DNA from: Rotaria macrura | Taxonomy: Eukaryota > Rotifera > Eurotatoria > Philodinida > Philodinidae | Length of the DNA: 64,000 nucleotides | NCBI GenBank assembly: GCA_900239685.1 | Contig: OENT01000213.1 | Span: 62,001-126,000 of the forward strand | Direction: 5' to 3' | Shown here: positions 13,101 through 24,776 of the stretch, piece by piece | Layout: every line of letters begins with the position of its first letter | Position numbering within the stretch: the first letter of the stretch is position 1 | Made by a program: the position numbers and the translations under genes | The notes under the pieces: model-generated | Told to the model about the DNA's origin: nothing | Seen by the model: only the letters and a program-made list of their open reading frames with translations | The model's database searches: none

Positions 13101-15509
13101 TTCAATCGTTTTAAAGTCTGAAACGTAGTTGATTCAATGTTAAAAGTACTCAAGCTGCTCCAGTTTTAAGACACGATCGATTCAACCGTATAAAAATGTC
13201 ACTAAGTAAACCGAACCCCGGAACTCATACGACCAAAAATATATTTTAAGAAGTTTAGAGAACGATTTCCAAATGAATAATTGATATCCAAAGAAAATCA
13301 GAACCGTTTCTCTAGGGCACTTACGTATTTTCATGGTCAGTATTGATTCAGTACCGATTCCATTGCATAGATTCGCTGAACAAAAATATGTTTCTCGACC
13401 TTCGTACGATTGAATGGAACCAGATGGCCCACAGCCCCATGTACAACAGCGGCGAACGACAGTGTCTGATTGGAAAGTGTATAAGTCGATTACAAATGAA
13501 GGGTGCGAAAAATCTTGGATTCATTCATTTCTGAGTGATACTGCCGACTATTATAATTTTTGTGAGTCAGAGTAAATTTCTATTGATATTGTCGTATTGA
13601 GAATATGAACTCTGAACTACTAGCAACTGAAAAGATTTTCTTTTTCAATGTTTTCATACCTATTCATCAATAAAATCAGTACAATCAGGATAACGATGAG
13701 AGAGCTGAAGCTCAAAGCTAAAAATTAAGATTTCGGTAATCGATTGAACTTTTTCAAAGAACGAGTATTAATTACATTTTACTGGCTCTGTAAAACAATA
13801 GAAACTGATCAAAACGCATTCGTTTCTGTAAATTCAACGTTAATCAAAAGTTTTTAGATTTCTCAGTTACGTTCTAACTTTAATGTTTCATCGGTTGATG
13901 AATAAAAAAATTGAAATGATTGTAAAAGAAAATATTCAGCCATAATATCATTCAAGACCTATCTCTGATGATTGTTTCAATGAAAGAATTTTTTTATACA
14001 TTTGTTGCTGTACAATCTACATGACAATATTTTCTTTCTTAATATAGCAACGAAGAAACTTCGATCACATACGTATTAACACTTACAGAAAACAAAATGG
14101 CACGTTAGGCTAGATGAATATCGGACCATTGACTTGCCTTGTCCAACTAAAGGTTGTTCTGAAATCGAGCTTCACTCAAAATGTAGCATGACACTCAAGC
14201 TGAAGAGTCTCCATGTTGCATCGTTCTATCCTCCCCGCAAGGTTTGTTCCTCACATGAGCAAACCTTTCGTTTTGAAAATGAACTTGAGTATATGAAAAT
14301 CAGTGACTGTTTTTGATTATCTTGTTTGAGGAAAGTGATGTTTTGATGCACTATCTTCTCTAAATCTACTTTATTATAAATCAAACAGCAATGAAAAGTG
14401 CTGCTAGGACGAAAAAAATAATATAGACTCCCTATATCTGTGTGAAAAACTTTGTTGTTTAATATAAACTTATATTATGCAGTTAGTTTTTAAATATGAT
14501 TCAAATCTGGTTTCAAAAGCATCGGTATGAGTGCACTCTATAAGTTTAGAACATTCAGTAGATTTTAAAGTGTTACGAGGGTAGTAAGAAGTAAGCATTC
14601 AAAGTGTATACAACGAGAAAACAAAACATCTTTTTATTCAATCTCGCTAATCTCCTTAGTTCATATAAAGCACATAGGAAATGATGAATAACTATCACTC
14701 AAGAAAGATTGAAATGAGGGACAAACTAAAATATTAGCTAAACTGAAAATAACGAATTAGGGCTATTGTCATCAATTCAACACCCATCTAAACAATGAAA
14801 TTCAATGTTTTCGACCCACATCTTGAGAACAAGCGCTTCCATGTACGCTCTTAAACACAGCATTATCTAGATGCGCTATAAATTAGCAATCGTGAGATTT
14901 GCTTTAATCTATAGTTAGAAGTTGTTCAGGTTACTTAATGAATATCCAATAGGGATGGAGTCTATTACATTTGAATGTTCGAGTTTTGATCTGAAAGTTT
15001 TTCTTTTACAGTGTTTTGCTAAAAATCGGATAGACGATAAAGCATAGCAATGACACATGTCAACTACTTCCAACACCATTTGTGCTAACTAATGTTGCGA
15101 TTATTTTCCACACTATTTGGTTTTCCCGAGTAGATTAATCCTAGAAGAAAATGCGTCCAATTGTTTTGAACTCACACGTAAACTTTTACAGTTTTTTTCT
15201 TCATTTCATCACATCAAAGAGGAGAATCAGAGGTAAAAAGCGACAGGAAAATTAAAACGTCTCACTTAGGAAATAAAGCCTGGTCGCATGACTCATTCTA
15301 CTTATCTAGTCTAGGAATTTCTTTAATGATAAGTGAGCAAGAGAAGATATCGATTCAATGGAGATGAAAAATCGAAAAAGAAGCCATTAGAATAAAATAA
15401 AATATGTATAAATTAACCAAAACGTTGTTTCTACAGATCATCTACTTTTTCGATTTTTGGAAGGACTTCTCTTTAACATTTTACCCATTTTGGAGTAACC
15501 CGTCATGCT
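10113..15509. other. Long gene-poor region
   Basis: About 5.4 kb of AT-rich sequence with no recognisable coding exon on either strand. A short open frame at 14134-14316 (with CPTKGCSEIELHSKC) has a protein-like cysteine spacing but no recognisable family or splice partners. No tandem array or RNA gene was noticed. Confidence 0.35.
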
Positions 15510-16168
15510 TTACTTACTACCATCGAACTCATTTCGATAAACCATACACACTCGACAGTTATGTAAAACTGCGTCTGTTGCAATGCGACATTTCGAATAG
15601 TGACCGGTACAGTCATAACAAGTCAGTGAAGACGATGCTGAACTAACGGAGACCGATACCCCTTCGTGATTTGAAAAACAATCAGTGACGTTTCTAGTGT
15701 GAAATTCACAGTTACCTGTTGTTAAAGTAGATGAAAATATTGATGTCTTCAACGATGTTGTTACTATTGTTGACTTTGTTGTATCTGGTTCATCTCCGCT
15801 TCCTTCTGCAAGAAGGTTTATGTCTGCTGCTGCTCCATTACACATGTCATCTGAGCAAAAATATGCTAAACGTCCTTCATAAAAGCTAACTCCATCACCA
15901 CAATTACTCCAACAACAACGTCGTACAATGACATCTTTCAATAAGAAAAGATCCGATATATTTTTAAATGTAAGACGTTCGATTAAAATTTGTTACCCCC
16001 ATCATATTGATTTTGATAAACCGTACATTTACCACCACAGTCAACAAGTACATGAGTTTGACCGCTGCCACATGGAATGTAACCAGTACATTCGTAGCAT
16101 TTTAAAGCAGATGAACTAAGTGGATATAAACTCAAAAGTAAAATGGGAATAACTATGATGTATATCAT
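15510..16168 (-). CDS. Secreted Ly6/uPAR-type three-finger protein, second domain incomplete
   Basis: Exon 1 (16168-15997) encodes a signal peptide of about 21 residues, ending in LSSSA, then LKCYECTG..., the start of a Ly6/uPAR domain. A 62-nt intron in phase 1 leads to exon 2 (15934 onward). Exon 2 completes domain 1 with CCWSNCGDG...YFCSDDMCNGA, whose final Cys-Asn is diagnostic. After a Ser/Thr-rich linker a second domain begins (LTCYDCTGHYSKC...VYRNEFDGS). It stops at 15510, where a donor-like GTAAGT (15517-15512) sits at the position of the first domain's intron. I found no exon for the second half, so either it lies unrecognised further left or the gene is truncated. Read through, the product is 198 residues. 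A GPI anchor, usual for the family, is not visible. Ligand unknown. Confidence 0.75.
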
Positions 16169-16668
16169 TTCTTCGCAGTGCGGTGAATAATGAGAAATAT
16201 CTCATTATTTTCAATTCTAGTTGTATGAAGTTTCGTGTACGAGTCTGTTGATATTCTTGTATTCCATTTCACAAACTTTATTAAGAGAGAGAAAAATACG
16301 ATCTCTGTTGACATTATAGGGGTGTCGTGTTGGCATTAAGTTAAGAAAAATGCTAATACCAACGCATTAGAGTTTTCTTTTTTAACGAAATACCTAGACA
16401 TTATTGACATTAGAGTTACGTCTAATGCTGTCTGTAAGAGTTAAGCCAGCATTATTTTGTAAAACCCGACTGGAAAGGAGTGTTGAAGTGTTAAGGGTAA
16501 AGAAATTTTGCACTCCCCCCCCCCCCCCTACAGGCCATTACACACACGGTCACATGACTCATCACGGAAAAATTAACTAATAAATCAATTAAATTCAAGC
16601 CTAATTAATTAATTAATTAACGGAACATTTTACAAATATTTCACTAGTAAATCATTACTCAGGTGAAT
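16169..16668. other. Intergenic region with small hairpin and poly-C tract
   Basis: Around 16340-16390 GTTAAGAAAAATGCTAATACC pairs imperfectly with the following ...GCATTAGAGTTTTCTTTTTTAAC, a possible remnant of another small foldback element. A run of about 14 C lies at about 16515. No coding signal. Confidence 0.4.
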
Positions 16669-16910
16669 GAATCCGATACCGAATCCGATGAAATCCTATG
16701 GGAATCCAGGTTGTGGAACCACTAACGGATCCGACGGGGAGAAGCCTATTTTTTTATTTGTGTACGAATTAGAATTTAATCCCAATAGTAGAGGCCTGTT
16801 AGATCATACGATGAAATCCGATAGTAGGAATCGATAAAATCCAACAGAAAGGGTCCGAATGTCGGATCACAACCTCGGAATCCGATGGGATTTCGTCGGA
16901 TTAGAGAAAC
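16669..16910. repeat. Foldback element rich in AATCCGAT
   Basis: The left arm at about 16669-16720 (AATCCGATGAAATCC...GAATCCAGGTTGTGG) is an imperfect reverse complement of the right arm at about 16857-16905 (CACAACCTCGGAATCC...GGATTTCGTCGGATT). Further TCCGAT motifs lie in the loop and outside the right arm up to about 16960. There is no coding capacity. Outer ends and target duplication are unclear. Confidence 0.6.
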
Positions 16911-18072
16911 TCCGATAGATACATGGTCGGATCCAATTGTCAGAATGATCCTCCTCGGCAATTAGCTGTCACAGACCATTGTAGACAGTTTCCGAATACC
17001 AACACACACTGTTTCAGATGTCTACAACGGACCATCACAGATGATTTATAACTGGGATTAAATTAAAATATAGGTGAAATCTTCTCTTGTTGAAAGTCAA
17101 TCATATTGCATAGTATATAATTTTCACGAAATACGCACAACTCCAGGCAGAAATTATCAGTTTTAGCGAGTTTAGTCAAATCGGGTCTATCGTGTTTCAA
17201 ATTTTAATCCTGGAGGTATTGTGCTAATAGCTATTTTCTATTAATAATAAAGCACTATTTATCATGAAGCATAAGAATAATTAATCGTTTCAAAGCTTTG
17301 TTTTCAATATTTATCATTTTATGATTGTTTTTATCTCAATAGTTTTCTCGTAAACAGTTTTATCGCAGGTGCTTTCCTCGGTTGTTCCCTCTTTTGGTGT
17401 TGTCCACCAAGACCACTCGGATAAAGTGGTTTTTTGGGAATCTTCACTAAGTTGGTAATTAGTGGAGGTAAAATAAATCTCTATACTATGTACTGACAAG
17501 AGATATTTCGAGTGCATGCTAAAACCAACTATTCAGTGGTAATTCAAATCTTTTAATCTTGAATGAAGTTCAATTTAAATCTGATTTCTACAAGGTGCAA
17601 GTAAAGTATTTAGATAACGGTATTTTTTTCTAAAAAAAGGAATAAATAAATAGTAGATGCAGCAACTGGGTATAAAATTTCATAAGAACAGTATAGAAAT
17701 ACAGGCATATAATTCTGCCAAATGATAGTCATCTTGGAGAGTACAGGATATGAAATGTTATTAAACATTAAATTTTCATGAATAATGTTTTATCTTTCAA
17801 ATCGAATTATTTCGAAAATATCTTGATTAAAATCCATAACCTTGGTTACGTGTTGCTTGATTTTCGATATAACTTTAGCTGAATATGCTAATTATATTTT
17901 AACAAATACATTACTATAGAAGCTATAGACTAGAAAACATATTGAAAATTTAAATCATGCTGCTGAGGGTGGCAGCCATTGCATACCTGATCAAATTGCG
18001 TTCTTTCTTCTTTTTCTAAGAATGAAAGAAAGCTTTCAACGTTGCTTGCTATGACATGCGCGTGTTCGACAG
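16911..18072. other. Intergenic region, nothing recognised
   Basis: AT-rich, with scattered short frames on the minus strand (for example 17314-17517) that look random. No RNA gene seen. Confidence 0.35.
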
Positions 18073-18552
18073 TAGGGGTGGCACTTTAACTTTACTTTAA
18101 AAGTTAAAGTTAAAGTAAAAACACTTTAAACTTTAACTTTAATTAAAGTAAAAACACTTTAAACTTTAACTTTAATTAAAGTAAATTACTTTAAACTTTA
18201 ACTTTAATTAAAGTAAATTACTTTAAACTTTAACTTTAATAAAAGTAGTGTAAAAATGAAAAATAATTTTTAGCTCTTTATTTGCGATTTGGTGTGGTTT
18301 TTAGAGTAACTTTAAACTTTAAACTTTAAAAAAGTTAAAGCACTTTAAACTTTAATTAAAGTTTAAAGTAACTGTAAAAACCACACCAAATCGCAAATAA
18401 AGAGCTAAAAATTATTTTTCATTTTTACACTACTTTTATTAAAATTAAAGTGTTAAAGTGTTTTGCTTTAATTAAAGTTGAAGTTTAAAGTGATTTTACT
18501 TTAAACTTTAACACTTTTTTTAAACTGTTTTAAAGTTAAAGTGCCACCCCTA
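18073..18552. mobile_element. hAT-type foldback MITE with CTTTAACTTTAATTAAAG array
   Basis: The terminal inverted repeats are TAGGGGTGGCACTTTAAC on the left and GTTAAAGTGCCACCCCTA on the right, perfect over 18 bp. They are flanked by an 8-bp target duplication, ttcgacag and ttcgacac (7 of 8), which identifies a hAT-superfamily insertion. The 480-bp interior is almost wholly palindromic. Tandem units made of CTTTAACTTTAATTAAAGTAAA fill the left part. A longer arm (ACTTTTATTAAAG... with AAAAATGAAAAATAATTTTTAGCTC) is repeated in inverse to the right. No open frame, so it must have moved with a transposase from elsewhere. Confidence 0.85.
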
Positions 18553-18921
18553 TTCGACACTTCAGTAATTTGAGAAAAAGCATGTTGTTTCCGTAGAGCT
18601 ACTTAACAAAAAGCGTGGAAGCAATGAATCACCATAAAAAAAAAGAATTTTGAAGTTCTCATGTTGTGTCGTGGACACTACGATTCCTCTTTCGAATTGT
18701 ATTGAATATCGCTGCAATTCACTTGAAACTTAATAAATTTGTGGCTTTTCTTCGACACTGAATTATGAAGCGGATGCTCATACCAAAAAAGGAACCGTCT
18801 TCGAAATATTGTTCAGTGACTTAGTCGATCATGTTCTGCTACTTCGCCAAGTTATCTCATAACCAAAGTTGATTGCAGAAGGTCCAATATTGCAGCACTA
18901 ATCAATTATTATTGTGAAAGA
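18553..18921. other. Spacer between hAT foldback element and GRDP-type pseudogene
   Basis: No gene is recognised. The last 50 bp may belong to the decayed 5' part of the pseudogene that follows. Confidence 0.3.
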
Positions 18922-19831
18922 ATGTATTCGAAACGGATGACTGAAAAGAAACAACAAGAAAACCTACCATGGCAAATCGATTGGATTTGGCATGTGTACG
19001 GTCTTCATCCTCTTAATTATATCAAAGACTGTACCGAAAGGATATATCATGGCGAAATCGTTGATAAAAATGTCAAACGAAATTCATTACTCAATCAGAC
19101 AAACGTTGAAACGAATAGTTAATGTGTGCATGCACCAACTGACTTCTACTTTGTGCCTTCAGTCGATTTGACCAAAGCTGTTCTACGTCACAGTGATTTT
19201 CTGGACGAATTTCAGAAGGATCCTCTCTTTTCATTCGATTTGAGAGCTGTGAATAGGTGTGCGGCAGCTGCAGCTCCACGGCTCTCGAGAGCTGCCCAAA
19301 AGAGCTGCTGAAAAGCTCCAGCTCCTAGAGCTGGGCTAGAGCTATCACATGCCTAGTTGTGAAGTCAAATTATTTCAAAAACTTAATTCAAAATGATGTG
19401 TCGTTCGAAATGCTGGCAGAAGCAAAGACATCACTTATTGTACCGACACTTGATATTGATTTGATCTGGCACATACACATATGCGCTATCCACTTCGATA
19501 TATTGAAGATACTGAGAGTTTATGTGGATTTGTACTCAATCATGATGACGCTATCGAGAAAGATATTTCAAGTACATCTTATAAGGAGACTGCTAAGCGA
19601 TGGAAAGAAGTATACAATTCCGACTACGGTGAACGTATTGACAACGAATATTTAAAGACTAAGCAATTTCCTAGCTCATGTCCTATGGTACTGGGATTTT
19701 TTCTGATCGTAAATACTGAATATATAAGTATCCCGACTGCGTGTGCCTCTTGTGGAGGTGGTGGTAGTTGTGGAGGCTGGCAAGATAATTGTGAAGAATC
19801 ACCTGTAGAACTGCCTAATCACAACATTTGA
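18922..19831 (+). pseudogene. GRDP-type (DUF1399, glycine-rich domain) pseudogene
   Basis: Three frames together carry the family's landmarks. They are DWIWHVYGLHPLNYIKDC near the start, FYFVPSVDLTK, then the hallmark VPTLDIDLIWHIH (19430-19475), YPLRYIEDT, LCGFVLNHDDAIE and a glycine/cysteine-rich CASCGGGGSCGG near the end. Lesions: an in-frame TAA at 19120, a 102-bp MITE plus 8-bp duplication inserted after LFSFDLRA (which alone shifts the frame), and a 2-bp shift just after the LIWHIH motif near 19475. GRDP proteins are known mainly from plants, fungi and some animals, and their biochemical role is unclear. An intron explanation is unlikely for the MITE, which lacks splice borders. Confidence 0.7.
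19254..19355. mobile_element. 102-bp hAT-type MITE inside the GRDP pseudogene
   Basis: The ends TAGGTGTGCGGCAGCTG and CTATCACATGCCTA are imperfect inverted repeats. The flanks are an 8-bp duplication, gctgtgaa at 19246-19253 and gttgtgaa at 19356-19363 (7 of 8). Removing the element and one duplicate restores the host reading frame across the site, so the insertion point is exact. The interior is made of AGCTC/GAGCT palindromes. Confidence 0.85.
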
Positions 19832-20061
19832 ATCCTGCAACCAATTTTTTGACACAAAATTTTGAATGTCCTAAAACTGGAAGATCTTTTAAGAATACGT
19901 TTATTTTATCATTTGAGATAAATTACAGATCTTGTTCCAAAAGTTCACAGCTTGAAAGTAGGCATGGAAATATCCGATGCTATTGTAACAATATCTTGCA
20001 TAGCAAGTCTCATGCAGATGGAATCACACGTTATACTTTAGTTATTAATCCGAAAATCTAA

Positions 20062-23000
20062 CCATATATCATTTTTCATAGAGCTTTTATACTATCAGTC
20101 AAGAAGAAGAACGAATCAACAGAAAAACAGGCAGAGGCATATCAATGTATTTCCTGTTGAATGAGCATAAAGATGAGGAGTTAGACTTGAGCGCGAAATA
20201 ACAATAATAACATTGATTTGAAGGTAAAAGTGAAATAAGGGCCAAAGTGAGAATGCACGTGTGACAATAACAAGAAGAACACATAATTATAATGATGGTC
20301 AATGGTGTCTTTTGCAGAGTTTAACCGAAGGTGCTACACCCCAGATGCATTTTGAACGCTTTCCTTAGTGTCTGCCATTGTGACCGGCGAAGGTTATAAG
20401 AAGGAGAAATAATCGAAGTTAATGAAAGGAAAGCATTTGTAATAAAGCAGTAAACGGATAAAATGATTGCAAGTAAAAGAAAAATCAGAGACAGCAAACT
20501 AAACGGATATCGGTGCGAATGATTGAGGGAACGTTAGCCTGAAGGTACTAGGGTGCTGGCACGGAAATCGAGTATAGCTTAGAAGACGTCAGAGATGCAT
20601 CGTAATTTCGGTCATTGGGTTGCATCTGAGAGGATACTGAAGAGGCCGAAGGTGTTAGGATACGAGGTGTTGAGCATGGTGAAGTCCCAAGAAGTTAGAG
20701 ATGGATCATTGAAAGATGAAGATGCTGTGATAGAGAGCTAGTCAAATAAGATTGTTGTTTTAGGGGTGATTATAATGACGTACACTGCCCGTAAGGTATG
20801 GTAGTAATTTTCTGAGGATATGGAGGCCAAGTGACATCGTTAGGTAGCATTAGACGAAATAGCTCAATGACCACCGAGTCGATGAATATATAGTGGCTCA
20901 TGTTATTGATCAATACGGCGTTTGAAGAGGGTGGTATTGGTGAGGATTTGACGAAGACAAGAATTATTCCATCGCCTATGTATACACATGGAGGAGTTTC
21001 GTGGGAGATGGAGATCGAAAGAAATTCGTGAGTGAGAGATTTATTTAGTACCCAAGGATCAGATACGCGTGAGTAAAATTGATACCTATAATGGAAGACA
21101 TATCAGCAAAGCGAACACAAATGTTGCCATGAGGATGATGAATTGACAGTAATTCGTAGATTGAGAAGGAAAGTTGATGTTATGAAGTAACTGCAAAAGA
21201 GGACGAGATGGTTTGAACGCCAATAAGCGAGTGATGCAAATCCGAAGATGTAACTCGTCGAAGAAAGGTGATGTGCTGTTGAATTAATAGGCGTGTAACC
21301 AAATCATCGAGAGGAAGATTAGTAGAGGTTATGTTAAATGACATACTTGCGGCGACTATAACGAAGTCGAAAATAATTGGTTGGCCTTTATGGTGAATAA
21401 AGTGCAGGTTGAGCCAATGAGAGAGAATGTCTGAGGGTGAACTATGCAAGAAGTTAATTTCAATGAAATACACGGATGCGTTGAGCTTCTATGATAGGAT
21501 TCGTGCGAAAGATGCCAGCTGCTCGATAACGCCGCTCTATCGATTGAGATTTGCAGAGAGTTCACTACCAATGTCTATTGTAAGATTGAGAACACTCTAT
21601 TTGTGATTAAGAACAATGCACAGCTTGAGTTCGCCGTCCCTGAATGACAAATTTGAGTGGTATGGGCGATTCCGATGGTGTCAAGTGTCGAGAGAGAAGA
21701 AGTGACAACCTGCACTGCCTGAGGTAGTTTTCTGAAGTTTAACAACATAAGCCGTCGAGAGACTCAAGGTTGCGAACTCCACCCCATTGATGGACGCAAC
21801 AACGCTTTCACCAAGAACGGGTGGGGATCGTGACTAGTTAGACAGAGTTCGATGACAAATAGATATCTTAAGAAGAGTGGTGAATGGGATGGAGGCTGCG
21901 CTGCAGACGGTGCGATATGATCGGCAAGAGAATATTGAGAAAGAGAACGAAATATGTGACTGGAGGATGGATGAATAATGTCAGTAGTGGGTAATCGTGT
22001 AAGAGACAACATTACCAACGGTAGAAGGAATATGGTGAGTTATAAAGTGAGCAGTAGAAGCGAATGATACCTTGTGATTTGAAGAAACAAAGCAGCCGAT
22101 TATAGAGAGAGATACTAGTATGATTAATCGAACTGCCGGTGTTGGAATGATAAACAGGAAGGAGCAAACAAAATAAGCGAAAGAGAGAAAGAAGCAAAAA
22201 AAAGCAAAACGAACACAAGAAAATGCTATTGAAGTCCGTTTAGAAAGGTCATTATAATTTTAATTCTGGCAGTACCAATCCTCGTCCTGTGTAAAATGAA
22301 CTATGAATTAAAGGAACGATGTAAGCATATACTAACTATGTGATAAAAGTTATAATACAAGTATAGTTAAGAGAATAAAGTAAATCAATAAAGTAATAAA
22401 AATGATATGAAATATTAAATCCTTTTCGATGTTTCAGTTAGAATTGACATTCTTCAGAACTTTGTTGTTATACGTACAAAGATGGTATTCTATTATCTAT
22501 AGATATATGTTTCTTTTCCTTTTCATGATAGTGGTACGGACAAGAAGATATAATATTGGTAAGAAACGATACTTTATGGGCATACATGTATTTTTGTTTT
22601 GGTAAGATTGTTGGAGGATCCAAGATGGGATTGGTGATGGGAAGATCAAAACGTATATGGAGACCGCGGCTGCGATTCAAATAAGCCGGAGTGTCGTTTG
22701 TAGATTTTTCGACGAAATTCCGAACAGGCCTGGACGGCGATGAGCGTATATCGTAATTTGGGCCTTAGGCGTACGATTGACATGCTCCCTCATATTCCTT
22801 TGTGAATAATAATTTGCTGTGAGTTTGTGTGCGATGCCAAGAGAAGATCACATATCGGCGAATAATTAAGAGATAAACTGCGGAACTTTATCGAACAGAA
22901 TAAAAAATAGTACACCGTAGGGTCATATAACTTCATCGATGAGTATATTAACAATACCCATAGCAGTAGTTCTACGTAACGCAAAGATTTCAACTCATTA

Positions 23001-23700
23001 AGTAAAGTAATCGACAATAACCAGAAGGTATCGCGTTTGACACTATGTGTGGGGGTGGGAGAAGGCCCCATGATATCGATTCCAATTGTATGCCATGGTT
23101 GGGTAATGATATGGATTTGTATATGAGATGACGTGGAGGAATTGGAATATTTGAATCTAAGGCAAGCGGAACATAGTTGAACATACCGACAAACTTCTTT
23201 ACGTATTCAAGGCCAGTAGAATCGAGAAGATAAGTGAGACAGTGTTTTCAGCTGTCCAGCACAACCAGTTGAAGGATGATCGCTGGCCAATTTGAGAATG
23301 CGATCCTGCATACAGAAGAATTTTCAGTTCATTTAAGCCGGTACGAAGGGATCGAATATTATGGAAGACCTGTAACCATGAGGTGTCTTTTGAGGCATAA
23401 GATCAGTGCTTCGGTGTACTTCGAGTGTACGCAGTTCGTGTTGAGTTTCCGTGAGTAAAGTGAACGTTTTTGTTTGGAGTTCAGATTGAGGACAATTGAG
23501 TATTTGTTCGAGGCCATAAATATAAAGAGCGTATTGAGATAATGTTGAACCGATGTAAATATCGGTGTTGCAGAAGAGGAGCTAAGCGAGCAAGGGTCAC
23601 CAAATATAAAGAGTTCTGACAGGATAGAGTTAGTGCAGATGGAGTAACACTTTACTCTATTCTTTCATATCATACAATTATACCAAATACATAAAAACCA
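20062..23700 (-). mobile_element. Decayed Ty3/gypsy-type LTR retrotransposon fossil (integrase part)
   Basis: On the minus strand, about 23460-22790, the integrase region is recognisable in pieces. There is an HHCC-type zinc-binding segment with STGCAGQLK, then PWHTIGIDIMGPSP, the usual opening of the integrase core. Further downstream on the same strand (about 22700-20100) lies pyrimidine-biased sequence with many broken frames. It could be the integrase tail and a third, envelope-like frame as known in some bdelloid elements, but I cannot identify it. No reverse transcriptase and no LTR pair was recognised, so the copy is incomplete as well as broken many times and looks old. The outer limits are approximate. 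Confidence 0.6.
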
Positions 23701-24776
23701 TGCGCTTATATACGCAACCGGAAAAAATAAAGAATAGTGCATGAACGGGAAGGAATACTACGAGGTCAAAATAAAGATAGTGAAATAACAACAATAGATG
23801 ACAATGAATTATGGACAATCCGTACGATGAGAAGAAATGATAAGAAAAGATTAAACATCATCGATGCAATACTCTCAAACGGGAACATTTCAGCTATGAA
23901 TATTGAACAGAGTTTTGATTAAGTCGTTTTTTATTGAAATACAACAGATAAATATGAATAGACTTTTTCTGTAGAAAGCGTAGCCTATGCTTCAGGGGAC
24001 GTAATTCAGTTACCAGTAAAGAATACGCTGGTATATTATCTCGATGGATGAAGTGTGTCGATAAAGAAACCAGCGAAGTATCTTAAATATTCTTTTGGTC
24101 GGACAAGCAAGTTTTTAGAAAGAGGTCCACGAAATCATTAAGTAACTCGCTGACAGCAAAGTTTCGATTTTTGATTTAACGATCACAGATCAAAGGTCTA
24201 CTCAAGCCATAAAAAAATCAAAAATATTTCCTCTTTTCAGACTTGTTCCAGAAAAATTCCAGCGGATATCAGTAATGCATTGCTCGATTTTGGTCAAAAA
24301 ATGAATTTTTCTGGTGTACTTAGTATTGTGCATCTTTATCTACTGCTGGTCATTTTTTTGAGTTCAACAGTGTTTCAAAAGATGTAAATATATCTTCTCT
24401 GCAAAATGAGGGAATTCATTTAGTCATGATATCACTTTCGTGACTGACAGCGTTAAAATACAGGCAAGAATGGAGATTGATTCTACTGCATATTTCAAAC
24501 GCCCTGTAACTGTGACGATAGAAGTACCAGCACCAGTAGAATATACTATATATATGTCAACGTTGTGTGTTAAATTTAATTGTGTTTGACATAAAGTGCA
24601 CTTCATAAAAAGCGTTTTTGAAGTTTTTATCATATTGAAAGATATTCATATCAATACGATGGATGTGTTGACGAGCGACTCCAACATACATCTACATGCC
24701 ATTAGCGACGATATCTTTTCTTTCTTTGACATTGACTGACGTCTCAAACGAATGTTATGTAAAGGTAAAATGAGGA
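23701..24776. other. Intergenic region, nothing recognised
   Basis: Short open frames only. No repeat arms, terminal repeats or RNA genes seen between the retrotransposon fossil and the START gene. Confidence 0.35.

Noticed and set aside
14134-14316. 60-codon frame with CPTKGCSEIELHSKC
   Set aside because: Protein-like cysteine spacing but no family recognised and no supporting exons; kept only as a note in the region entry.
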